Shown piece after piece: positions 18,104-25,600 of a stretch of 64,000 nt of DNA. Under the pieces are notes generated by a model. That model did not search any database. It saw nothing but the letters and a program-made list of their open reading frames with translations, and had not been told where the DNA came from. The DNA comes from Rhodococcus erythropolis NBRC 15567 (GTDB lineage Bacteria > Actinomycetota > Actinomycetes > Mycobacteriales > Mycobacteriaceae). Positions within the stretch are counted from its first letter, which is position 1, and the number at the start of each line of letters is the position of its first letter. A program made the position numbers and the translations under genes. The stretch is from assembly GCF_001552595.1 (NCBI RefSeq), contig NZ_BCRM01000001.1:62001-126000 (forward strand), in the 5' to 3' direction.

Positions 18104-19732
18104 TTAGGCTCCAGTCAGGGCGGCATTACGCGAGGCGGCGTTGTGCGAGTTGGGACTGTCGAGGTCGAGTCGATCGTCGGCGTCGTCTGCAAGAGCAGGG
18201 TCGTGGGTGACGATCACGATCGTCTTCCCTTCAGCGTGCGCGAAGTGGCGCAGTTCCTTCAGCAGTTCGGCTGCTGTCCGATCGTCGAGCGCACTGGTCG
18301 GCTCGTCGAGCAGCAGTACTGCTGCGGGCGAGAGGAATACCCGAGCGAGCCCGACTCGCTGACGTTCTCCGCCGGAGAGTGAAGTGGCGTCGGTGTCGAG
18401 GCTGATGTCGATCTGTGCCCGGCGTAGTGCGGCGGTGTATTCTGCGTCCGTTGCATCGGGGGCGGCCAGTGCGATGTTCTCGCGCACCGTGGCCGGCAAC
18501 ACGTCTGCGCCCTGGGGTGTGAGCAGAATGGAGTGTGGCCGCAGGTTCTCGTCGATCGTGACGACGCTCTGGCCCGCGTAGCGGACGGTACCTAGTTCCG
18601 GGATCTCGAAGCCGGCCAGTGCTTTCAGGAGCGTCGACTTGCCCGCTCCACTCGGTCCCGTGATCGCAGTGATCGCGGCTGGGCGGAATGTATGCGTGAC
18701 GCCGTCGACGACTCTGCGGTCCGCGATCATGACGGTCAGGTCAACGATCTCCAGGCAGTCGGAGGGACTCGACGCCGGAACGGTGAGTGCTTCACCGGCA
18801 GGAAGGGTGGGTTCGTCCAGGGCAGCGGCGAGCCGGACTGCAGCAGCGCGTCCAGCCGCAACGTAGTCGAGGCCGTGCCCGAGCCGCAGGGCCGGTGTCA
18901 CGATTGCGAGGCTGAAGAGAATAGTGGCGGCCAACGTCGTTGCATCCCAGCGATATCCGACGGTGTAGGCGATCGCGAACGTCGCCGTCGCCTGCATGAG
19001 TGCAACCGCGACGGCCGCAGGGGTAGCCACGAGTCGAACGCGCTCCTGCATTCCCCGGGTGAACCGTGCTGTCGATTCTGCATAGTCGGCGGCAGCGCCG
19101 GTCTGCGCGCCGTAGATCCGGCAGACGTGGATACCGCGGGCATAGTCGTCCACGGCGGTCACTATGTCGCCCATGACATCCGCACTTTCGGCGCTGTGCC
19201 GAGCGGCCATTCTGGGGATCACGAACAAGTAGAACAGTGCTGCCACGATGCCCGGAGCCAGAGCGAGAAGCGCCACGGGGCCGGCTGAGGCAACCAGCAC
19301 CGCGATCGTGACCGCCGGGACCACGATCAGTGTGGCGAACTCGGCCGGTAGATGCGCAGTCATATGGTGCAGCGCCGAGATGTCGGCCGAAACGAGCCTC
19401 CTCAGTGCGTCTCCGCTGTAGCGGGACAGCGTGCTTGCGGGCAGTCGAACGAGATGAGCTGCGAGCTGGCGTCGAAGCCTGGCCTCGAAGAGCGACTCGG
19501 CGTGATGCGAGAGCCACGACGACGTGGCCGCGAGCGTTACCCCGGTGAGCCACAGCCCACATGCCCACCCGGCCCAAGTCATCGACGGTTCACCGATGAG
19601 TTGCACGACGCTCCAGAGCGCACCGAGCATCGCGACCCCCGACGCTGCCGCCGCGACCACCCCGGCGGCCAATGCAGGCAGCGCCGGGCGCAAAGCCGGG
19701 ACCAGCGACGGTTCGACGAGAGGGCGGGGCAT
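18104..19732 (-). CDS. ABC transporter half-molecule (IrtA-like, lacking the SIP domain)
   Basis: A 542-residue permease/ATPase fusion. The membrane domain covers about residues 15-310. The ATPase domain has Walker A GPSGAGKST near 359, signature LSGGERQRVGLARV, Walker B VLLLDEPTSALDD and the H-loop IVTHD. The ATG at 19732 has AAGGAG eight bases upstream. Mycobacterial IrtA carries an N-terminal siderophore-reductase domain. That domain is absent here, and a free SIP protein is encoded 4 kb away. It is the first gene of a two-gene transcript with the next half transporter. Confidence 0.8.
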   Translation of the reverse strand: MPRPLVEPSLVPALRPALPALAAGVVAAAASGVAMLGALWSVVQLIGEPSMTWAGWACGLWLTGVTLAATSSWLSHHAESLFEARLRRQLAAHLVRLPASTLSRYSGDALRRLVSADISALHHMTAHLPAEFATLIVVPAVTIAVLVASAGPVALLALAPGIVAALFYLFVIPRMAARHSAESADVMGDIVTAVDDYARGIHVCRIYGAQTGAAADYAESTARFTRGMQERVRLVATPAAVAVALMQATATFAIAYTVGYRWDATTLAATILFSLAIVTPALRLGHGLDYVAAGRAAAVRLAAALDEPTLPAGEALTVPASSPSDCLEIVDLTVMIADRRVVDGVTHTFRPAAITAITGPSGAGKSTLLKALAGFEIPELGTVRYAGQSVVTIDENLRPHSILLTPQGADVLPATVRENIALAAPDATDAEYTAALRRAQIDISLDTDATSLSGGERQRVGLARVFLSPAAVLLLDEPTSALDDRTAAELLKELRHFAHAEGKTIVIVTHDPALADDADDRLDLDSPNSHNAASRNAALTGA

Positions 19733-19775
19733 GGATAACTCCTTGAATCAGCGTCCGGGTGCAGACACGACAAAT

Positions 19776-19803
19776 GACCGAAACCCAAGGCTAGGCTTCG
19801 GTC
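19776..19803. terminator. Inverted repeat between haem-protein and ABC genes
   Basis: Arms GACCGAA and TTCGGTC are 14 bases apart, enclosing AAGGCTAGGCTT. It could end the minus-strand operon whose last stop is at 19865. It also sits 44 bases before the ABC start, and its core weakly resembles half an iron box (about 10 of 19), so an operator is possible. Confidence 0.35.
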
Positions 19804-19864
19804 GTCCTGTCTGGTTATCGCGATGCGCCGATTTCTTACACCTGAATGGAACGCACTGCGATTT

Positions 19865-20815
19865 TCAGGATGCTGCAGAAATGCTGCTCATGACGTCTTC
19901 CCATACGCTCATGACCGCGGATTCGGTTGGGCCAGTCTGAGTGAACACGGCTACGCACTTGCGGCGGAAGTCGTACACCTCGACAGACGTCGTCAAACCG
20001 TGCACTCCGTGGGTGCGGGTCAGCCAACACTCCGAGACGCCGTTCAGATCGATCATCGTTCGGCAGGTGTCCGAGGCTAGAGTCAATGTCCCGCCGAACA
20101 GGGCTGCGGCGTCGAGGTGACCGCGGTGAATCTGCAGGCAGCCGTTGCCGGCGACGACTGTCGTGACGGGTAGTTGATGGTAGGACAGGTGCTCCATCCC
20201 GGCAGCCATGAGGTGAGGATCGATTCTCCGGTAGCCGAGGGCACCCAGAGCGACCAAGCCGCTACGACGTTCGCTGCCGCTGTCCGCGAGGATGAAGTCG
20301 AGCTGTGTCAGCTGATCGGCCTCGGCCCAAAAGGCGGGAGTATTCGATGTCTGGGCGGGAGGGCTTGTTTCCCTCACAGTGCTCGGTGCAGTTCGCATCG
20401 CTTCGAAGGCGAGACGATCCGAGGTCGGGGTCAAATACGTAGTGTGTGAACTCGATCCGTGGGTATCGAACATCCGAAGCGTCGGGGGCAGGTGCTGTTC
20501 TGCGTCAGTGGTCACCACCGAACCGAGGGCGGAAGGCTTCAAACGTAGGGAGAAAAGTCCCGGCGTGCAGACCAGCGGATCGCCGGGAACTGTTGGAACG
20601 GCGTACTTGCCCGAGTCGTTGACAGCCACCGGACCTGCAACGGTGATCGCTACGGCGTCGTCCAAGAGCGGCAACATTTTGCCGACTACCTCAGGTGTGG
20701 TGTCGATCAGTCCGCCGCGGAACCCTGGACGCGCAAGCAGTGCGTCCAGGTCCGACATGCGCGCCAAAGCCGCGCAACGGCATTCGCCACGGTGCGGGCA
20801 CATCTCAGTAGACAT
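19865..20815 (-). CDS. HemS/HmuS-like haem-binding (hemin-degrading-factor) protein
   Basis: A 316-residue protein that I place in the HemS/HmuS/ChuS superfamily. The first half has MFDTHGSSSHTTYLTP followed by a SDRLAFEAM stretch. The second half has TTVVAGNGCLQIHRG, a MIDLNGVSECWLTR strand and TSVEVYDF, paralleling the two structural repeats of the family. Such proteins bind haem and help release its iron. An N-terminal CPHRGECRC cluster (from residue 6) is unusual. The ATG at 20815 overlaps the diflavin-reductase stop by 11 bases, so the reductase may supply electrons. The family call rests on recalled similarity only. Confidence 0.6.
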   Translation of the reverse strand: MSTEMCPHRGECRCAALARMSDLDALLARPGFRGGLIDTTPEVVGKMLPLLDDAVAITVAGPVAVNDSGKYAVPTVPGDPLVCTPGLFSLRLKPSALGSVVTTDAEQHLPPTLRMFDTHGSSSHTTYLTPTSDRLAFEAMRTAPSTVRETSPPAQTSNTPAFWAEADQLTQLDFILADSGSERRSGLVALGALGYRRIDPHLMAAGMEHLSYHQLPVTTVVAGNGCLQIHRGHLDAAALFGGTLTLASDTCRTMIDLNGVSECWLTRTHGVHGLTTSVEVYDFRRKCVAVFTQTGPTESAVMSVWEDVMSSISAAS

Positions 20816-22577
20816 CCCGTAGATACCGCTTCGATCGTTTGAGGTTGTTGACGTAATCCTCGGCGGCGTCCGCATCCAACCCACCGTGCTCGGCGACCAC
20901 CTCGTGCAACGCGTCGTCGACGTCCTTTGCCATCCGGGTCGCGTCGCCGCAGACGTACACGTGCGCACCGTTTTCGAGCCAGTCGAACAAGTCTCGGCCA
21001 TGCTCGCGCATACGAGTCTGGACGTAGACCTTCTCGGACTGATCACGCGAGAATGCCAGATCGAGACGCGTCAGGACACCGTCACGGGTCAGACCGTTCA
21101 ACTCGTCCTCGTAGATGAAGTCACTCGACTGATGCTGATCGCCGAAGAAAAGCCAATTCTGCCCCGACGCGTTGCGTGCGCGACGCTCGTGCAGGAAAGC
21201 GCGGAAGGGTGCGATACCGGTGCCGGGTCCGATCATCACGACGGGAGCAGTGTCATCGGCAGGTAGGCGGAACGAATTGTTCTTGGAGACAAAAACTCCG
21301 ACCCGATCTCCCTCGCCGACGCGGTCCGCCAGGTACGTCGAGCAGACGCCGCCGCGGTCCCGCTCGCCCGAGCGGTAGCGCACACTCGCTACCGTCAGAT
21401 GCACGGTGCCGTCGTGGGCCAGCGGGCTGGAGGAGATCGAATAGACCCGATGTTGCAGCGGGCGCAGAAGTGCAAGCAGATCTTCGGGATTCAATCGAAT
21501 GCTGTTGTCCAACTGCAGGAGATCGAGAACGTCCTTGCCCCACAGCCACGCATCGAGCGCTTCCCGATCTTCCGTGTCGAGAATGTGCTGCAGTTCGGCG
21601 TCGCCGCTGCGTCGGGCGATGTCTTCGATCAAATCGCGCGAGGGAATCGAGATCTCGTAGTCGCTGGTCAACACCTGGTCCAACGGTGCGGACGAGCCGT
21701 CTTTCGCGGTGACGACGTAGTCACTGCTCGCACCGAGCTGAAGGATGATCGCCTCGACCAGAGCGGGGTCGTTGATCGGGCGGATGCCCAATCCATCTCC
21801 GGCCTCGTAGTCCAGACCGTCCTCGCCGAGCGCAAAGGTGAAGTGGCGGACTTCCTTGGCGGAGTCCTCGCCGGACAACAGTCGGTTGGCGAGGACGGTT
21901 GCAGGATAAGGGTTCTTGCGAGTCCACTGGGACTTGGTCTTCGTCGGAGCGGACGTAACCGGCGCGGCAGCGGCTCCCGCATCACCGTCGACACCGGCCA
22001 CCGCAGCGACGGCCCGAACGATCCACTCGGCAGCAGCATCCTCGTAGTCGACGTCGCAATCGGTGCGGTCGACAACCCGGGTCCCGCCGAGCGCTTCGAA
22101 GCGGGCGTCGATGTTCTTTCCCGACTGGCAGTACCCGTCGTAGCTGGTGTCACCGAGTCCGAGTACTCCGAAGTAGAGACCCTCCAGCCGGGGCGCACTC
22201 TCGGATTCGACTGCATCCCAGAACAGCTGCGCGTTGTCAGGCATCTCGCCCTCGCCGTAGGTGGAGGTGATGACGAGCACCCGGCGCATGGCGGAAAGTG
22301 CATTGATATCCACGGTGTCCAGACCCGCGACAAGTGGTTCGAGACCGTGGGCACGAGCAGCTGCGGCCGCGTCTTCGGCCACGGACTCCGCGTTGCCGGT
22401 CTGGCTTCCGTAGAGGATGTGCACTGCCGCGCCGGCAGTTCTCTCCACTGTCGCTGTTGCAGCACCGGTTTGACCGGGCATGACAGTTCGTGAGTGTAGA
22501 CCGGCCAGGAATCCGGAAAGCCACGCGCGTTGGTCGCCGTTGAACGGTGCGTATTCGGGGATGTACGGGATTTCCAT
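20805..22577 (-). CDS. CysJ-like diflavin reductase
   Basis: A 590-residue FMN/FAD/NADPH reductase. The flavodoxin domain has YGSQTGNAES and STYGEGEMPDN. The FAD domain has RVYSISSSP near 385-395 and GGVCSTYLA. The NADPH domain has GPGTGIAPFRAFL, YVCGDATRM and the terminal aromatic KRYLRDVY. It passes electrons from NADPH through FAD and FMN to an acceptor. The classical partner, the CysI sulfite reductase haemoprotein, is absent; the neighbours are a GltB-like and a HemS-like protein. The ATG at 22577 follows AGGTGAG, and a GTG four codons earlier is possible. Confidence 0.88.
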   Translation of the reverse strand: MEIPYIPEYAPFNGDQRAWLSGFLAGLHSRTVMPGQTGAATATVERTAGAAVHILYGSQTGNAESVAEDAAAAARAHGLEPLVAGLDTVDINALSAMRRVLVITSTYGEGEMPDNAQLFWDAVESESAPRLEGLYFGVLGLGDTSYDGYCQSGKNIDARFEALGGTRVVDRTDCDVDYEDAAAEWIVRAVAAVAGVDGDAGAAAAPVTSAPTKTKSQWTRKNPYPATVLANRLLSGEDSAKEVRHFTFALGEDGLDYEAGDGLGIRPINDPALVEAIILQLGASSDYVVTAKDGSSAPLDQVLTSDYEISIPSRDLIEDIARRSGDAELQHILDTEDREALDAWLWGKDVLDLLQLDNSIRLNPEDLLALLRPLQHRVYSISSSPLAHDGTVHLTVASVRYRSGERDRGGVCSTYLADRVGEGDRVGVFVSKNNSFRLPADDTAPVVMIGPGTGIAPFRAFLHERRARNASGQNWLFFGDQHQSSDFIYEDELNGLTRDGVLTRLDLAFSRDQSEKVYVQTRMREHGRDLFDWLENGAHVYVCGDATRMAKDVDDALHEVVAEHGGLDADAAEDYVNNLKRSKRYLRDVY

Positions 22578-22608
22578 TTTGAAGCTCACCTACGTTCGGG
22601 GGAGGAGG

Positions 22609-25600
22609 TCAGGACACCAGGTCGGGGATCGTGCGCGAAGCGAACAGTTCGTCGAAGTTCGGCAGTGATCCGAGCTTGTCCCGATTCTTGTTGTCTTGAA
22701 ACAGAATCCAGCCGTACGTCGCCGGGCTGTCCATGGCCAACACGTTGCGCAGGCTCAGCGCCTGCTTGTAGTCGTCGACGCGCTTGGCTGCAATCAACGC
22801 AGCCAACTGTTCGTCGTCGTAGCCGGCGAGAATCTCTTTCGAGTACTTGACCAAGTGCTGGACGAGGGCGAAGTCCTCGGTCAGCACCAGGTTTCGGGCC
22901 GCCTTCTGCACTGCTGGATCGTCGGGTCCGGACGCACCCGGCGTGCGGGCGGCGGCGAGTTGTTGTGCGAAGTGAAGCACGGTGTACGCACTGAGCAGCG
23001 CATACATCGTCGCGGTATCGGTCTCGCCATAGGCGGGGACTGCTCCGTTCAGCGCGGGGCGCCCATCGCGCACTGCGAGTTTGAACGTGCGGACCTGACG
23101 TGCTGCGATGGCGGACGCCAATTCTTCGAGAAGCTCTTTGTGCGACTTCGCAGCCAGGATTGCATCGCTGTCCTGGTAAAGCATCAATGCCTTGGGCATG
23201 GCGTAGACGAACGAGTGCTGTTCGACTTCCCAGTTCTCGAGCAGTCGGGTTCCGAGTGCGGATCCCGTTGCTTCCACATGCAGTTCGAGCAGGAGTTGTA
23301 CCGCGTGGTTGTGGACGGCGGCTAGAGGATCGGTCGCAGCGGTGATCGAACCCAGCAGTACGGAATCGGTACTTGCTCGCAGTGCCAGTTCGCCGCGAGG
23401 GTCGTACTGGTAGAAGAACCCGCCGCTCATGCCGTTGCCGACACCCTTGCCGAACTCGCCGAGATTCACGACAGCACCGTTGGTCATGTACTCGCCGGCG
23501 AAGTCGCCGACACCTTCGACGACAGCACTGGCGCCGGAGTTGCGAACGGCAAAGCGATCGCCTGCTTCACCTTCGACGAACACTCCTCCGCCGGTGGCGC
23601 CGAAGAGCGCGAAGTTGCCGATCAACACGTTTCCGCCGGCGTCACTGGAGCCGCCGCCTGGGCTGCGCACGGCAATCACGCCGCCGCTCATGCTCTTTCC
23701 GACACCGTCGTTACATGTCCCGGTGTGTTCCAGGTGCATGCCGTCGTTGCAGAATCCGCCGAACGAGAGGCCAGCAGATCCGGTCGTCAGGACGCGCACG
23801 CTGCCCGGAGCCAGATATCGTCGCCCACGCTCGTCAGTCAGTACCCCCGGAGCGAGAAGGCCGGCCGCTCCGTAGTTGAGTTCGCGTTCGAGGTCGATCG
23901 CCAACTGCCCACCGACGCTCTTGTTCCGGTTACCCAGGTGTAGTGCACCTTCGGCGAATTCAGGTCCGGACACGGCGACCGAGGCCTCGCCACGGTTGAA
24001 GAGCACCGTGCGAACCTCGTCCATGATCTTCTCGTCGAGCGCGTACTCACGCTCGAGGTACACGGGATTGTCGACGGTGATGTCCGGGGCGGACTCGAAC
24101 ATCGCGTCCAGTTTCAGATTGCCGACGATGGACGGGTGATCGAGCAGATGCAGGAGATCAGTTCGACCCCGCGCTTCCTGAAGGGATCGCATTCCCAGAT
24201 TCGCGAGCAGTTCACGAGTTTCGTGAGCGATGTTGAGAAGGTACTGCGCCATGGCGCGGGGATCGCCGTCGAACAGTTCCGGGTTGGTGGTCAGACCGGC
24301 CGGACACTTGATGTTGCAGTTCTTGGCCATGACGCAGCCCATCATCATCAGCGCAGACGTACCGAACTCGAAGCTGTCTGCGCCCAGTAGCGCGGAAGTG
24401 ATGATGTCGCTGCCGGTCTGATGCGCGCCCGAGCATCGCAGAACGACTTTCTGGCGAAGCCCGTTGGCACACAAAGCTTGATGGACCTCCGCGATACCGA
24501 CCTCGGCCGCACGACCCGCGTACTTGAGGCTGGTCACCGAAGCGGCGCCGGTGCCACCGGTGTTTCCGGCGACGTTGATGACGTCGGCGCCGGCCTTGGC
24601 GACACCGACGGCGATGGTGCCGATTCCTTCCGAGGACACCAACTTCACGATCACCCGGATGCGCGCTGCCTTGCAGTCGTGGATGAGCTGAGCGAGGTCC
24701 TCGATGGAGTAGGTGTCGTGGTGCGGCGGCGGCGATACCAGTTCGACGCCGGGCGTTCCGCCGCGGGCAGCAGCAATGTCGACGGTGACCTTGGCGGCCG
24801 GAAGCTGCCCGCCCTCACCGGGTTTTGCGCCCTGGCCGAGTTTGATCTCGATCTCTTCGAGCATCGGGTCGGCGAGGTATCCCGCCCAGATTCCGAAGCG
24901 ACCGGATGCAAACTGCTTGATGCGCGACGCACGAATCGTGTTGTAGCGCGAAAGGTGTTCGCCGCCTTCGCCGCTGTTGGACATCGCGCCGACCATGTTC
25001 GTGCCGTGAGCGACGGCTTCGTGCGCCGGAGCGTTCAGTGCGCCATGACTCATGGCACCCGACGCCAACTTCGGGGTGATGTCGCTGGCGCTCTGTACCT
25101 CGGAGAGAGGCACACCTGCCGGTGCGACCCTCAGCTTGGACAGGAACTCTGCCCCGATGCCGGTTGCCCTCAGCGCAAGATCCGGTGTGATGGCTTCAAT
25201 GGTGATATCGGCGGCAAAGGTGGCGCAGAGAGCGTCGCCGAGTGCTTTTGCTCGCGCGCTGTCACCGGCCAGTGGACCGTCCAGGCTAAGCGTGTACCGG
25301 TCGTCTGCGGCGGATTCACACCGGACTCCGCGCATCACGATCGTTGTGTTGCCGTGCACCGAGAATCGGCTGATCTGCTCGGCGAACTCGTCTGTCGTGA
25401 CCGCAAACGTGACGTCGCCGGGAACAGAGATGACGTCGCGCAACGCTGCGGGCCGACGCGATCGTTCCGCGGCCATCACAGTCGAAAAATCACGGTACCC
25501 GGCAGTGATGTCGAAGTCGTCGATCTGTTCGGTGGTCAACCGGTCGAAGCTCGTTGCCCGGTAGGCCCCGGCGTCGAGGCGGAATGCGTCGTCGAGCCGC

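Noticed and set aside
19776-19803. Iron box before the IrtA-like gene
   Set aside because: The best alignment of AAGGCTAGGCTT to the IdeR consensus gives about 10 of 19 positions, so it is kept only as an inverted repeat.
20816-21046. N-terminal extension of the HemS-like frame
   Set aside because: The extra 77 residues are low-complexity (T, S, R) and lie over the reductase gene; ATG at 20815 fits the operon overlap.
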